Assembly (NCBI RefSeq): GCF_000740785.1
Contig: NZ_JFZB01000009.1
Location: 62,001-126,000 of the forward strand
Reading direction: 5' to 3'
Length of the DNA: 64,000 bases
From: Paenirhodobacter enshiensis
GTDB taxonomy: Bacteria; Pseudomonadota; Alphaproteobacteria; Rhodobacterales; Rhodobacteraceae
Part shown: piece by piece, positions 10,539 to 20,481 of the stretch
How the letters are laid out: each line of letters opens with the position of its first letter
Numbering within the stretch: the first letter of the stretch is position 1
Translations under genes and position numbers: made by a program
Notes under the pieces: model-generated
The model's database searches: none
Seen by the model: only the letters and a program-made list of their open reading frames with translations
What the model was told of the DNA's origin: nothing

Positions 10539-11594
10539 ATGGTTCCGATGGACAAACTCGTTCAGATCGCGCAGCGCTTCGACTATGTCGAGGCGCGGCT
10601 AAACGCGGCCTCCGCTCCCCATGAAATCGCCGAGCTGTCGCGGGAATATTCCGCGCTGAAGCCGGTGGTCGAGGAATTCGCCGCCTATCGCGGCTTGCTC
10701 GACGATCTGGCCGAGGCCGAGGGCTGGCTTGCCGATCCCGAGATGAAAGCGCTGGCCGAGGACGAGCTGCCGCGGCTGAAAGCGCGCCTGCCGGAGATGG
10801 AGCAGGCGTTGCGTCTGGCGCTGCTGCCGCGCGATGCGGCCGATGCCCGCCCGGCGATTCTGGAAATCCGCCCCGGCACCGGCGGCGAGGAGGCGGCGCT
10901 GTTCGCGGCCGACCTTCTGCGCATGTATCAGCGCTATGCCGAGACCAAGGGCTGGCGCTTCGAGCTGATGGACTTCACCGAGACCGAGCTTGGCGGCGTC
11001 AAGGAAGCCACCGCCCGGATCGAGGGCGAGGGCGTCTTCGCGCGCCTCAAGTTCGAATCGGGTGTGCACCGGGTGCAGCGCGTCCCTGCGACGGAAGCGG
11101 GCGGGCGCATCCACACCTCGGCCGCGACGGTCGCCGTTCTGCCCGAGGCGGAAGATGTCGATATCGAGGTGAAGGATTCCGACATCCGCATCGACACCTA
11201 TCGCTCGACCGGCGCGGGCGGTCAGCACGTCAACAAGACCGATTCCGCGGTGCGGATCACGCATTTTCCGTCCGGCATCGTCGTCACCTCGTCGGAGAAA
11301 TCGCAGCACCAGAACCGCGCCAACGCGATGGCGGTGCTGCGCGCGCGGCTCTATGAGCGCGAACGCGAGCGGATCGACGGCGAACGCTCGGCCGACCGCA
11401 AGTCGCAGGTGGGCTCGGGCGACCGCTCGGAACGGATCCGCACCTACAATTTCCCGCAAGGCCGGATGACCGATCACCGGATCAACCTGACGCTTTACTC
11501 GCTGAGCCAGATCATGGACGGCGACCTCGATCCGGTCGTGGACGCGCTGATCGCCGACGATCAGGCCGCGAAGCTCGCGGAGCTGGAGGGGTGA
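10539..11594 (+). CDS. prfA: Peptide chain release factor 1
   Basis: RF1 (351 residues) ends translation at UAA and UAG. The codon-reading tripeptide PAT is at 183-185 and the peptidyl-transferase GGQ motif at 227-229 in [12 protein letters not shown] chose the ATG giving MVPMDKL because rhodobacterial homologues begin with a similar M-x-P motif; a second ATG three codons later is possible, and neither has a strong ribosome binding site. The stop codon overlaps the GTG start of prmC, so the methylase that modifies the GGQ glutamine is made by coupled translation. Confidence 0.97.
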   Translation: MVPMDKLVQIAQRFDYVEARLNAASAPHEIAELSREYSALKPVVEEFAAYRGLLDDLAEAEGWLADPEMKALAEDELPRLKARLPEMEQALRLALLPRDAADARPAILEIRPGTGGEEAALFAADLLRMYQRYAETKGWRFELMDFTETELGGVKEATARIEGEGVFARLKFESGVHRVQRVPATEAGGRIHTSAATVAVLPEAEDVDIEVKDSDIRIDTYRSTGAGGQHVNKTDSAVRITHFPSGIVVTSSEKSQHQNRANAMAVLRARLYERERERIDGERSADRKSQVGSGDRSERIRTYNFPQGRMTDHRINLTLYSLSQIMDGDLDPVVDALIADDQAAKLAELEG

Positions 11595-12421
11595 GGGCGC
11601 AACAGGCGCTGGTGTTCGGCACGCGTGCGCTGAAGGAGGCCGGGATCGACGGTGCCGGCACCGATGCGCGCTATCTGCTGGCCCATGCGCTCGGCCTTTC
11701 GCCGGACCGTCTGATCCTCGTGCTGCAAGACGAGATGCCCGACGGCGCCGGGGAACGCTTCGACGCCGCCATCGCCGCGCGCGCAACGCATCGCCCGGTC
11801 GCCCAGATCACCGGCCGGCGGCTGTTCTGGGGCCGCGAGTTTCGCGTCACCCAAGACACGCTCGATCCGCGCCCTGAGACCGAGATCCTGATCGAGGCGG
11901 CGCTTTCGGCGCCGTTCACCCGCGTGCTCGATCTCGGCACCGGGACCGGCTGCATCGCGCTGACGCTGCTGGCCGAACGGCCCGAAGCGCGCGGTCTGGC
12001 GACGGATCTGTCCGAAGCGGCGCTGGCCGTCGCGCGCGACAATGCCGAACTGCTCGGCCTTTCGGATCGGATCGAATTCCGCCGCTCGGACTGGTTCGCC
12101 TCGGTCGGGGAGACGTTCGATCTGATCGTCTCGAACCCGCCCTATATCGCCGAGGACGAGATGGCCGGCCTTGCCCCTGACGTGCGCGACTGGGAACCCC
12201 TTGCGGCGCTGACGCCGGGCGGCGACGGGCTCGATGCCTATCGCGCGATTGCGGCGGGGGCGGCCGCGCATCTGGCCCCGGGTGGCCGCATCGGTCTCGA
12301 GATCGGCCCGACCCAGGCCGACGCGGTCTGTCAGATGCTGCGGCAGGACGGTTTTCCGGCGCCCGAGGTGCTGCGCGATTTCGACGGTCGCGACCGCTGC
12401 ATTTTCGCGACCTTGCCCTGA
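11591..12421 (+). CDS. prmC: Release factor glutamine N5-methyltransferase
   Basis: PrmC/HemK (276 residues) methylates the glutamine of the GGQ motif of RF1 and RF2 with S-adenosylmethionine. The SAM-binding loop VLDLGTGTG is at 112-120 and the glutamine-binding NPPY motif at 182-185, which is diagnostic. An N-terminal helical domain of about 90 residues docks the release factor. Translation begins at a GTG that shares four bases (GTGA) with the prfA stop. The 246 bases after it contain AT-rich patches but no recognised gene. Confidence 0.96.
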   Translation: MRAQQALVFGTRALKEAGIDGAGTDARYLLAHALGLSPDRLILVLQDEMPDGAGERFDAAIAARATHRPVAQITGRRLFWGREFRVTQDTLDPRPETEILIEAALSAPFTRVLDLGTGTGCIALTLLAERPEARGLATDLSEAALAVARDNAELLGLSDRIEFRRSDWFASVGETFDLIVSNPPYIAEDEMAGLAPDVRDWEPLAALTPGGDGLDAYRAIAAGAAAHLAPGGRIGLEIGPTQADAVCQMLRQDGFPAPEVLRDFDGRDRCIFATLP

Positions 12422-12667
12422 AAGCGAAACGCATTATTTATTTTCCCGGCGCATTTTGGCGCTTGCACGGCTGAGCGGGAAGTGCTTAGTGATGCAGGCG
12501 TCCCGTGAGATTTTTCCGGTGCGCAGCTCAGCTCACACTGCGCATCGAAGGTCTGAGGCGAAAGCCGCCGAATGCAGCCCTTTGATCGCACGGCGGGTCC
12601 GGCGCGTGGCAAGATGCCCGACCGGCCCGGACTTCAGCGCCCCGAAGGGCACAACCCATGAAGGCCA

Positions 12668-13345
12668 ATGAGATCCTCTAAATCCCGTTCGCGCAACAAG
12701 TCGAACCGTCAACGCTCGATCGGCAACATCATCAACCGGGTGTTCGACAGTTCGGGCCCCGAGGGGAAGGTGCGCGGCACGCCGCAGCAGATCATCGAGA
12801 AATATCTGGCGCTGGCGCGTGACGCCCAGCTCGGCAACGACCGCGTGGCCGAACAGAACTTCCTGCAGCATGCCGAGCATTACACCCGCCTTCTGGGCGA
12901 GGCGCAGCGCGAGATGGCGCGCGAGCAGGAAGAGCGTCAGCGCAGTTATCAGCAGAACGGCAATGGCGGTCAGAACGGCCAGCAGGGCCGCGACCGCCAG
13001 GATCGCTTCGAGCGCGACACCCCCGAGGAACGTGGCGAGACTGCCGGTGCCCCGCTTGGCACCGTGTTGCCGCCCGATGCCGATGACGATGCCATGCCCG
13101 AGGCGTTCCTGCCGGTCGAGGACGAAGGTCCCGGTCTGGTCGAGACGCCCGAGATGCGCGCCGAGGTGGCTCCGGTCGTTGAGCCGGTGACCGCTGCTCC
13201 GGCCGAGAGCGCCGAGGCCCCGGCCGAAGCCGCTCCCGAGCGCAAACCGCGCCGTCGCAGCCCGCGCAAGCCCGCCGCTCCGAAGGCCCCGAAGGCCGAA
13301 GGCGCGAAGGACGATGCCGGAGAGGCGAAGATCGCCAACGAGTGA
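12668..13345 (+). CDS. DUF4167 protein, probable RNA/ribosome-associated
   Basis: The 225-residue protein opens with a very basic segment (RSSKSRSRNKSNRQR) and the conserved DUF4167 block (INRVFDSSGPEGKVRGTPQQIIEKYLALARDAQ, roughly residues 22-54). A Gln/Glu-rich predicted helical stretch and a long Ala/Pro/Glu-rich disordered tail ending in a basic patch (RKPRRRSPRKP) follow. The family is restricted largely to alphaproteobacteria and its function is not established. The basic ends suggest nucleic-acid binding, which is inference. It lies downstream of prfA-prmC in the same direction and ends in a good terminator. The ATG has only a close AAGG upstream, so the start is moderately certain. 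Confidence 0.88.
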   Translation: MRSSKSRSRNKSNRQRSIGNIINRVFDSSGPEGKVRGTPQQIIEKYLALARDAQLGNDRVAEQNFLQHAEHYTRLLGEAQREMAREQEERQRSYQQNGNGGQNGQQGRDRQDRFERDTPEERGETAGAPLGTVLPPDADDDAMPEAFLPVEDEGPGLVETPEMRAEVAPVVEPVTAAPAESAEAPAEAAPERKPRRRSPRKPAAPKAPKAEGAKDDAGEAKIANE

Positions 13346-13371
13346 TCCGTCCGTTCGGATGACGGTATCGA

Positions 13372-13400
13372 AGGGCTGCCCTGACGGGCGGCCCTTTTCG
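13372..13400 (+). terminator. Intrinsic terminator after the DUF4167 gene
   Basis: GGGCTGCCC (13373-13381) pairs with GGGCGGCCC (13386-13394) around a TGAC loop, followed by TTTTCG. The rest of the 13401-13712 gap shows no gene or RNA that I can identify. Confidence 0.85.
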
Positions 13401-13712
13401 CTTTCCGGGTCATGCGACGGGGGCCCGCATCGGGCGTCGGTATTCGGCACATGGTCAGGGCGTGGAGAAGCAAGGCTGATCCGCGCGAAACCGGGCACAC
13501 CGGGGGGAACCGCACCCCGACGGACCGGACATTCCCCTTGTTTTCGTGTGAGTTAATTCTCGATTTTGCCGTGCGGCCGCTATTGCTGCGAGCAAGGATA
13601 CGACCGACGTCCTGGCCCGGATGGGGCTGCGGGCCGGCCCGCAGTCACCCCGACCCGGATCTGCATGAGAGGCGTCAGTGCAGGCGAGTTCCCCGGCCCG
13701 GATCTGCGCGCC

Positions 13713-14555
13713 TCAGGCGGCGGCGACCAGCCGGGCGAGGCGGCAGAACGCCTCGATCGACACCCGTTCGGCGCGCTCGGTCGGCGGGATGCCGGCCTCT
13801 TCGAGCAGCGCTTCGATCTGCGGATGCACGCTTTTCAGCGCAGCGCGCAGCATCTTGCGGCGCTGGTTGAACCCGGCCGCGACCACGCGTTCCAGCACCT
13901 TCGGATCGGCCGGATAGCGCGGTTCGGGCAGGGCGGTCAGATGCACCACCGCCGAATGCACCTTGGGCGCGGGGGTGAAGGCCTCGGGCGGCAGGCTCAT
14001 CACGATCTTGGCGTCGCAGCGCCACTGCGCCAGGATCGCCAGCCGGCCGTAATGATTGGTGCCGGGCTTCGCGACGATGCGCTCGGCCACTTCGCGCTGG
14101 AACATCAGCGTCAGGCTTTGCCAGAACGGCGGCCACTCGGGCGGCGTCAGCCAGCGCACCAGCAGCTCGGTGCCGACATTGTAGGGCAGGTTCGCCGCGA
14201 TGCGGATCGGCGGCGTCAGATGGGCGCGCACATCGACCTCGAGCGCATCGCCCTCGATGACCTCAAGCCGCCCGGGATAGGCGGCGGCGATCTCGGAGAG
14301 CGCCGCCATGCAGCGCGGATCCTTCTCGACCGCGAGCACCCGCCGCGCCCCCTCGACCAGCAGCCCGCGGGTCAGCCCCCCGGGTCCCGGCCCGATCTCC
14401 AGCACGTCCGAGCCCGCCAGATCCCCCGCCGAGCGCGCGATCCGCGCCGTCAGGTTCAGATCCAGCAGGAAATTCTGCCCAAGGCTCTTCTTCGCCACCA
14501 GCTCGTGGTCGCGGATCACCTCGCGCAGGGGCGGAAGCCCGTCGATCGTCGCCAT
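13713..14555 (-). CDS. rsmA: 16S rRNA (adenine1518/1519-N6)-dimethyltransferase
   Basis: RsmA/KsgA (280 residues) dimethylates two adjacent adenines in helix 45 of 16S rRNA during small-subunit maturation. The SAM motif [12 protein letters not shown] is at 51-62 and the catalytic NLPY at 122-125. It is the last gene of the lptF-lptG-lptD-surA-pdxA-rsmA unit; surA-pdxA-rsmA is also clustered in enterobacteria. Its ribosome binding site (AAGGAGA) lies right after one copy of the dispersed repeat that separates it from pdxA. Confidence 0.97.
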   Translation of the reverse strand: MATIDGLPPLREVIRDHELVAKKSLGQNFLLDLNLTARIARSAGDLAGSDVLEIGPGPGGLTRGLLVEGARRVLAVEKDPRCMAALSEIAAAYPGRLEVIEGDALEVDVRAHLTPPIRIAANLPYNVGTELLVRWLTPPEWPPFWQSLTLMFQREVAERIVAKPGTNHYGRLAILAQWRCDAKIVMSLPPEAFTPAPKVHSAVVHLTALPEPRYPADPKVLERVVAAGFNQRRKMLRAALKSVHPQIEALLEEAGIPPTERAERVSIEAFCRLARLVAAA

Positions 14556-14564
14556 CCGGCCCTG

Positions 14565-14622
14565 TCTCCTTCGTTTTGCCTCAAATATCCTCGGGGGGTT
14601 CGGGGGGCAGACAGCCCCCCGG
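14565..14622 (-). repeat. Dispersed CCCGGGATATTT-type repeat, copy A (pdxA/rsmA junction)
   Basis: Read on the minus strand it runs: a GGGGGGCTGTCTGCCCCCC hairpin, a C-rich stretch, the core CGAGGATATTTGAGGC and a purine-rich tail AACGAAGGAGA. It fills the gap between the pdxA stop and the rsmA start, and the tail contains the rsmA ribosome binding site. The closest relative in the window is the copy between glgC and glgA. Confidence 0.8.
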
Positions 14623-14649
14623 CGCGCTCACCCGCAAGCGATGCCGGTT

Positions 14650-15651
14650 TCAGCCGCGCCGCGCCGATCCCATCCGCGCCGCCATCCTCAGCGCCGCGAT
14701 CAGGCTCGCAGGGCTGGCGCGCCCGCTGCCCGCGATGTCATAGGCCGTCCCGTGATCGGGCGAGGTCCGCACGAAGGGCAGCCCCAGCGTCACGTTCACC
14801 CCGCCGTCGAAAGACAGCGTCTTGATCGGGATCAGCGCCTGATCGTGATAAGCGCAGACCGCCGCATCATAACGCGCCCGCGCCGCCGGATGGAACATCG
14901 TGTCGGCCGGAAGCGGCCCGGTGACGGCATAGCCTTCGGACCGCATCCCCGCGATCACGTCGCGCATCCAGTCGCGTTCCTCCGTGCCCATCACGCCGTT
15001 TTCGCCGGCATGGGGGTTCAGCCCGGCCACCGCGATGCGGGGATTGTCGATGGCGAAGTCGCGCGAAAGCCCTTCGGCGGTCAGTTGAATGGCGCGGCGC
15101 AGCACCTCGGGGGTCAGCGCCTTCGGCACCTCTGAAAGCGCGATATGAATCGTCGCCGGCACCACGCGGATCGGCGGATCGACGGTTTCACACGCGAGCA
15201 TCATCGCGACCTCGGCATCGCCCGCCAGATGCGCCAGATATTCAGTATGCCCCGGGAACGGAAATCCCGCCCCGTCCTTCAGCACCTTCTTGTTGATCGG
15301 CGCGGTGGTGACCGCAAGCCCCTCACCGGCCTGCACGATCCCGACCGCGCGGGCGATCACGTCGATCACCGCCTGAGCGTTTGCGGGTTCCGGGTCGCCC
15401 GGGCGCGCGGCGGCGGGAAACGGATGGGGAAGCACCGGCAGGGCGGCGCCGGCGTGCAGCATCGCCTCGGCGGGGGTCGCAATCTCGCGGTATTTCGTGC
15501 CCCGCGGCAGATGTGCCGGATCGCCCAGCCACACGAAGGGCAGCGCCGCACCGAGCGCCTGCCACGCCCCCACCGCGATCTCGGGGCCGATGCCCGAAGG
15601 ATCGCCGCAGGTCAGGATCACCGGAAGATCGGAAGCGGGATCGCGGCTCAT
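14650..15651 (-). CDS. pdxA: 4-hydroxythreonine-4-phosphate dehydrogenase
   Basis: PdxA (333 residues) oxidises 4-phosphohydroxy-L-threonine in the DXP-dependent pyridoxal 5'-phosphate pathway. The metal ligands His169, His214 and His269 match the spacing of E. coli PdxA (166/211/266), and the substrate motif FPGHTEYLAHL is at 132-142. The start ATG overlaps the surA stop (ATGA), implying coupled translation. Vitamin B6 synthesis next to surA and rsmA is an old, widely conserved arrangement. Confidence 0.96.
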   Translation of the reverse strand: MSRDPASDLPVILTCGDPSGIGPEIAVGAWQALGAALPFVWLGDPAHLPRGTKYREIATPAEAMLHAGAALPVLPHPFPAAARPGDPEPANAQAVIDVIARAVGIVQAGEGLAVTTAPINKKVLKDGAGFPFPGHTEYLAHLAGDAEVAMMLACETVDPPIRVVPATIHIALSEVPKALTPEVLRRAIQLTAEGLSRDFAIDNPRIAVAGLNPHAGENGVMGTEERDWMRDVIAGMRSEGYAVTGPLPADTMFHPAARARYDAAVCAYHDQALIPIKTLSFDGGVNVTLGLPFVRTSPDHGTAYDIAGSGRASPASLIAALRMAARMGSARRG

Positions 15652-17042
15652 TTGCGCACGACCACGGCATCCGAGCGCAGTTCGGCCAGGAAATTCTCGG
15701 AATAGGCCGAGAGCCGCACATTCATCAGCTGCTGGCGGATCTGGTCGCGCTGCGCGCCGCCCGGAAGCGACTCGCTGGCGTGGACGGCATCCTCGGCCTT
15801 GGTGGATTCGATGCCCGGTCCTTTCGGCGCCGAGGGGGCCGGGGCAAGATCCGGGGTCTGTCCGCCATCGGGCGTTGCATCGCCGGCCGCGGCGGTGCGC
15901 GAACACAGCATCACCAGCGTCCGCCCGGCACCGAGATCGAGAACCCCGGTCTCGCCGATGTCGAGCCGTGCCAGCTCGACCGCGATCACCGGCGGGATCT
16001 GGCCCTGCGGGGTCGGCGCGATGCGGCTCAGCGCGCCGGGGCGGTCCTTCGCGATGGTGTAAAGATCGTCGCAGCTGTGCGCATCGGAGGCGATCCGCGC
16101 TTCCAGCTTTTGCGTTTCCTCGGACCCGGCCGGACCGAGCGCGAGCGTGGCATAGCCGAGGCTCTGCGCCTCTTTCGACACGGTTCCGGCATCGAAATCG
16201 CGCAGCAGGAACACGCCGATCGCCCCGTTCAGGTCGATGGGCGCGCTGACCTGGCCGGGCTTCATCGCGAGAACCGCATCGCGCAGCACCGGCGGCAGAT
16301 TGCCGAGCGGCAGCCAGTCGATCTTGCCGCCGTTGTCGCGCGACTGCGAGGCCGAGACCTGCTGCGCTGCACTGGAGAATGCCGCCTCGCCGCGCACCGC
16401 CGCAACCTGCTTCGCCAGCGCCCGCGCTTCGTCCAGATGCTCGGGCGGGGCGGGGATGATGATTTCGGACAGCAGCACCCGCGCGTTCTGTCCGCGCCGC
16501 GATTCCACCAGAAGCGCCCGGTCGATGTCGGCGTCGGAGATCTTGACCCGCGGAGCGAAGCGGGCCCGGATCACCTCGCGCCACATCAGACCCGAGCGCA
16601 CGAAGTCGTGGAACGTGGCGGTTCCGACACCCGATTTCGCCAGTTCCGCGGTGAACTGATCGAGGCTCAGATTGGCGCGGCCGGCGAATTCGGTCATGCC
16701 CTTGGTGATGTCGTCCTCGCTGACGGTGATGCCGTCGCGTGTCGCCTGCCAGGCGCGCAGCCGGTCGTCGATCAGCGCGTCCTCGGCCAGCTTGCGCAGA
16801 TCGCCCGCCTGACGCAGCGCCTGCATGAACGCCATCCGCTGCTCGATCTCGTAATTGCTGATGCCGAGACCGTTCACCGTGATCGCGGTGGCATAGGGGC
16901 CGCCCGACGCTGCGGGGCGTGCCGCCGTGTCGCGCGCGACGGCCGGCAGCCCCGGGGCGATCAGCGTCAGCCCCGTGGCCAGCGCCGCGCCCGCGAGTGT
17001 CGTCATTCGCACCATGTTCCGCATCGGTCGTCCGTTCTTCAT
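15648..17042 (-). CDS. surA: SurA-like periplasmic chaperone / peptidyl-prolyl isomerase
   Basis: The 464-residue protein begins with a basic n-region and a hydrophobic signal segment (TTLAGAALATGLTLIAPGLP), then a SurA N-terminal helical domain (about residues 45-180). A parvulin-type PpiC region containing VLLSEIIIP and the GGKIDWLPLGNLPP block follows. SurA escorts unfolded outer-membrane proteins such as LptD across the periplasm. I chose the ATG with AGGA about ten bases upstream; 13 codons of additional open frame precede it. It follows lptD by 26 bases and its stop overlaps the pdxA start. Compared with E. coli, only one parvulin-like domain is clear, as is usual in alphaproteobacteria. 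Confidence 0.9.
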   Translation of the reverse strand: MKNGRPMRNMVRMTTLAGAALATGLTLIAPGLPAVARDTAARPAASGGPYATAITVNGLGISNYEIEQRMAFMQALRQAGDLRKLAEDALIDDRLRAWQATRDGITVSEDDITKGMTEFAGRANLSLDQFTAELAKSGVGTATFHDFVRSGLMWREVIRARFAPRVKISDADIDRALLVESRRGQNARVLLSEIIIPAPPEHLDEARALAKQVAAVRGEAAFSSAAQQVSASQSRDNGGKIDWLPLGNLPPVLRDAVLAMKPGQVSAPIDLNGAIGVFLLRDFDAGTVSKEAQSLGYATLALGPAGSEETQKLEARIASDAHSCDDLYTIAKDRPGALSRIAPTPQGQIPPVIAVELARLDIGETGVLDLGAGRTLVMLCSRTAAAGDATPDGGQTPDLAPAPSAPKGPGIESTKAEDAVHASESLPGGAQRDQIRQQLMNVRLSAYSENFLAELRSDAVVVRK

Positions 17043-17068
17043 TGCATTTCGTCCTGCCCGCGCTCCGG

Positions 17069-19378
17069 TCAGCCCCGGCACACGCGCGTGGTGTTGCCCG
17101 TCGTCGTCTTCGCGCCAAACCCTGCCAGCTGCACCGCGAAGCCGAAGCTGGTCTCGGGCGTCACATTAGTGGAGGACGTGTAACGGCGCGAGAGGGAAAG
17201 ATCCACGGTCATGCACTCGTTGGCATATTCCAGCCCGAGCCCGGCCTTGGCGGCGCGCTGTGCCGTCAGGTCGTAGCGGGTGATGATCTTGCTCGACCAG
17301 TCGTCGTTCCAGGCCCATTTGGTCTCGAGCGCGAGCTGCGAGGTATCGAGCGGGCGGCCCTCGGCGGCGTTGGCCTGCATCCAGATATAGCCCGCCGCGA
17401 CCGAGTAACGCCCCTGAAGATAGCCCACGCGCAGCTCCTCGCGGGCGAAGTCGAAGTTGTCGTCGAACAGTGCGCGGTTGGCGATGGTCAGCCCGTTCGC
17501 GGCGGTGAAGGTCGTGCCCAGAAGCCAGTCGCTGTAGGTGCCGTCGAGGCCCGAGTCCTCGGGGAACTGGTTCAGGTCGTCGACCCGGATCACCCGCCCG
17601 ACGGTGGTGCCGACGGACCAGCCCGCGGCGTCGATCCGCGTCCAGGTCACGCCCAGATTGGCACGCGTGCCCTGCTCGCGCATGTCTCCGCCCGGAAAGC
17701 GCGAGAACGAGAACAGGTTGCCCTCGTCGAATTCGGTCAGCAGGCTGTCTTCGTCGACGATCGGCTTGAGGTAATCGGGCGACCACAGCAGCTGCGCGAC
17801 CGGCTCGATCACGTTGGTGGCGTCGCCCGAGGTATTGGCCCAGGGCCAGCGCAGCTCGACGCCCAGGGTGGGCTGGCCGCGCACGGTCGAGCCGCTGTAA
17901 ACCTCGTCCTGGCGCACCAGCATGGTATCGAGGCTGAGGTTCGCCAGCCCCGAGGCGACGATGCCTTGCGGCAGCACCCAGTTGCGCCGCCAGTCGGCAC
18001 TGAGCGAGCTGCGCAGCGTGTCGCGCCCGTCCGAAACGGTGTCTTCATCGGCCAGCGTGTCATAATCGAGATCCGATGACCGGCGATGGGCGTGGGTCTC
18101 CCAGGTGATGGTGCTTTCGCCGCCGATGGTGGCGGGGCGGATCACCCGCTCCCAGACGAAATCGGCCGAGCCCATCGGCTGCGTGGCGTTGCTTTCGCCG
18201 TCGCGGATCGAGTGGGTGTTGCCGGCGCGCATCCAGGTCAGCTGGTCGGGGCGGACCCGCTCGATCCAGACGCCGGACCACAGCCGGTCCTCGTCGGTGA
18301 TGTCGTAATCGACCAGATAGGACGGGTCGGTCACCATCCGCAGCTGCACGCCGAGGTTGTAGCCGTTTTCCAGCGCGAAAGCGCCGTTGGCGAAGATATA
18401 GCCGCGGTTCGTGCCCGGATCTATGCTGTCGCGGCTCAGCGCGCCCTCGACGCTGAGGGTGCCGGCCTCGAAGGCCTGACGATAGCGCATCCCCATCGTG
18501 CGGGTGTAATCGGACGACAGATAGGGGGTCAGCGTCACATCGGCCGAATTGCCGACCGGGATGAAATACGGCAGCTTCAGCCCGGGGCCGAGGCTTGTGG
18601 TGGTGCGGAACTCGGGGCGCAGCAGGCCCTGGTAGCGCTTCACCGTCGGATCGGGCAGGCGCAGCGCCGGCGTCCACAGCAGCGGCACCCCCATGAAGCG
18701 GAACTGCGCGTCTTCAAAGCGCAGCTGGTGGTCGTCCATCGTGTGGGTGATGCGCCGCGCGCGGATCTCCCACAGCGGGGTCGGGTCCGAGGCGCAGACC
18801 TGGCACGAGGAGGCGACGACATCGGTCATCGTCGTGGTCTGGCCGTCGCGGCGCTCGACGCGGTTGGCGGCAAGCTGCAACTCGCGCGCCATGACCATGC
18901 GCGCGCCGATCAGGATGCCGTTTTGCAGATCGCTCGACAGCTCTGCGCTGTCGGCGACCATCACCGAGCCGGTCTGCCCCGGCTGCACAAGACGCATCGG
19001 CCCTTCGATCTGAACCTTGTCGGTGGTCTTGTCATAGACCACCCGCGTCGCGCTGAGAACGTTTTGCCGGAAGTGGATCTCGACATTGCCCTCGGCGGTC
19101 AGCGTGTCCGGACCGGTCACCTCCACCCGGTCGGCGATCAGTGTCGCCGCCTGGTCGATGTCCGTGCCTTCCGCGACGGTTTGTGTCGCGGCGGGCGCCG
19201 GTGCGCTCGTCCCCGGCCCGGTTTCGGCCGCAGCCGGCAGCACCGGCCAGGCCACGCCCAGCATCAGCGCGGCAACCAGCGCCCGGTGCAGGCGAGACGG
19301 CCCGTCGAAAGCCTTCCGCGGCGCGCTCCGGGCAGAGATTGCCGCCGAAATTTCGGGGTGTGCGGGGTGGGGCATCAT
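17069..19378 (-). CDS. lptD: LPS-assembly protein LptD
   Basis: LptD (769 residues) is the outer-membrane beta-barrel that inserts lipopolysaccharide into the outer leaflet. After a signal segment (around residues 31-51) comes an OstA/LptA-like jellyroll (about 75-190) and then the barrel domain. Four cysteines stand where the two-pair disulfide system is expected: Cys192 and Cys195 in SSCQVC, Cys722, and Cys767 at the extreme C terminus. The start ATG overlaps the lptG stop (ATGATG, with TGA inside). Its transport partners LptF and LptG are encoded just upstream and its chaperone SurA just downstream, so the operon builds one pathway. Confidence 0.96.
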   Translation of the reverse strand: MMPHPAHPEISAAISARSAPRKAFDGPSRLHRALVAALMLGVAWPVLPAAAETGPGTSAPAPAATQTVAEGTDIDQAATLIADRVEVTGPDTLTAEGNVEIHFRQNVLSATRVVYDKTTDKVQIEGPMRLVQPGQTGSVMVADSAELSSDLQNGILIGARMVMARELQLAANRVERRDGQTTTMTDVVASSCQVCASDPTPLWEIRARRITHTMDDHQLRFEDAQFRFMGVPLLWTPALRLPDPTVKRYQGLLRPEFRTTTSLGPGLKLPYFIPVGNSADVTLTPYLSSDYTRTMGMRYRQAFEAGTLSVEGALSRDSIDPGTNRGYIFANGAFALENGYNLGVQLRMVTDPSYLVDYDITDEDRLWSGVWIERVRPDQLTWMRAGNTHSIRDGESNATQPMGSADFVWERVIRPATIGGESTITWETHAHRRSSDLDYDTLADEDTVSDGRDTLRSSLSADWRRNWVLPQGIVASGLANLSLDTMLVRQDEVYSGSTVRGQPTLGVELRWPWANTSGDATNVIEPVAQLLWSPDYLKPIVDEDSLLTEFDEGNLFSFSRFPGGDMREQGTRANLGVTWTRIDAAGWSVGTTVGRVIRVDDLNQFPEDSGLDGTYSDWLLGTTFTAANGLTIANRALFDDNFDFAREELRVGYLQGRYSVAAGYIWMQANAAEGRPLDTSQLALETKWAWNDDWSSKIITRYDLTAQRAAKAGLGLEYANECMTVDLSLSRRYTSSTNVTPETSFGFAVQLAGFGAKTTTGNTTRVCRG

Positions 19379-20481
19379 CCGTCCTCTCGGGCCAGGATCA
19401 GGGCAAGGGCAAGCATCAGCGCGATCGCGGGCGGCGCCCAGGCGGCCAGCACCACCGGAATCTCGCCGTTCTCGCCCAGAACCTGCGCGATGTTGCGCAA
19501 AAAGAAAATCCCGAGCGCGCCGCCAAGCGCCAGAAGCGCCATCGCTCCGGTGCGGCCAAAGCGCGCGTGGCCCATGGTGAAGGCCGCCGCCATCAGCACC
19601 ATCGCAGCGAAGACGAAGGGCAGGGCGAGTTCCATCTCGAACCAAACGAGGTGGCGCCGGGCGGAGAAACCGGCCTCTTCGAGGCCGCGGATGAAGCCCG
19701 GCAGTTGCCAGATCTGCACCGCCGAGGGGGTGCCGAAGCTGTCGCGGATGCGCTCTGGCGTCAGATCGGAGCCGAGGGTCATCGCGGGGGCGGTTTTCGC
19801 CGACAGCTCGGGGTTCTCACTGCCTGAGAGTGTCCAGTCCTTGACCCCGCTCAGCTGCCAGGCGCCGGGGCTCAGCACGGCCTCGTCGGCGTCGATGCGC
19901 CGCACCGGTCCCTCGCCGGGGGCGAAGATCAGGAAAGTGACGCGGGAAAGTTTCGTCGCGTCGAGCGTGGCGCGCGCGGCATGGATCACCGCCTGGGTGC
20001 CGTCGTCGCCGCCCATTCCCTGACGCATCCATACCCCCCCCGATCCCACCGAAACCGACTGCACGTCGCCCGCACTGAACCGGCCGGCAAGCTCGTCGTA
20101 GCGTTTCGAGGTCGCTGTGGCGATCGGGTTGAAGCCCACGACCGCGAGCACGCCGAGGATCAGCGCCACCGCGACCGGCGCGGCCAGCATCCGCAGCGCG
20201 GAGCGACCGCTCGCGCGGATCACCACCAGCTCGGAGCTGCGGGCGAGGCCGATGAACAGCAGCATCGCCGCCATCGCCACCAGAAGCGGCAAGATCGTGT
20301 AGATTGACTGGGGCACCGCGAGCGCCGCGAGAACCGCCGTGCGTCCGAGCCCGATCTGTGCATTGCCGAAAGAGCGGATCTTCTCCACCATCTCGATCAG
20401 GAAGATGATCCCCCAGAACGCTGCGGCGACGATCAGGAAGGATTTCAGGAACCGGCGCGCGATGTAAAGGGAGAGCGTCAT
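19375..20481 (-). CDS. lptG: LPS export ABC transporter permease LptG
   Basis: LptG (368 residues) is one of the two inner-membrane permeases that, with LptF and the ATPase LptB, extract LPS from the inner membrane. It starts MTLSLYIARRFLKSF, has hydrophobic segments near residues 15-35, 50-80 and 95-120, a periplasmic jellyroll region in the middle, and three C-terminal membrane segments. The SSELVVIRASGRS motif is the coupling-helix region that contacts LptB. The ATG overlaps the lptF stop (ATGA), and its own stop overlaps lptD. LptB is not in this window. Confidence 0.95.
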   Translation of the reverse strand: MTLSLYIARRFLKSFLIVAAAFWGIIFLIEMVEKIRSFGNAQIGLGRTAVLAALAVPQSIYTILPLLVAMAAMLLFIGLARSSELVVIRASGRSALRMLAAPVAVALILGVLAVVGFNPIATATSKRYDELAGRFSAGDVQSVSVGSGGVWMRQGMGGDDGTQAVIHAARATLDATKLSRVTFLIFAPGEGPVRRIDADEAVLSPGAWQLSGVKDWTLSGSENPELSAKTAPAMTLGSDLTPERIRDSFGTPSAVQIWQLPGFIRGLEEAGFSARRHLVWFEMELALPFVFAAMVLMAAAFTMGHARFGRTGAMALLALGGALGIFFLRNIAQVLGENGEIPVVLAAWAPPAIALMLALALILAREDG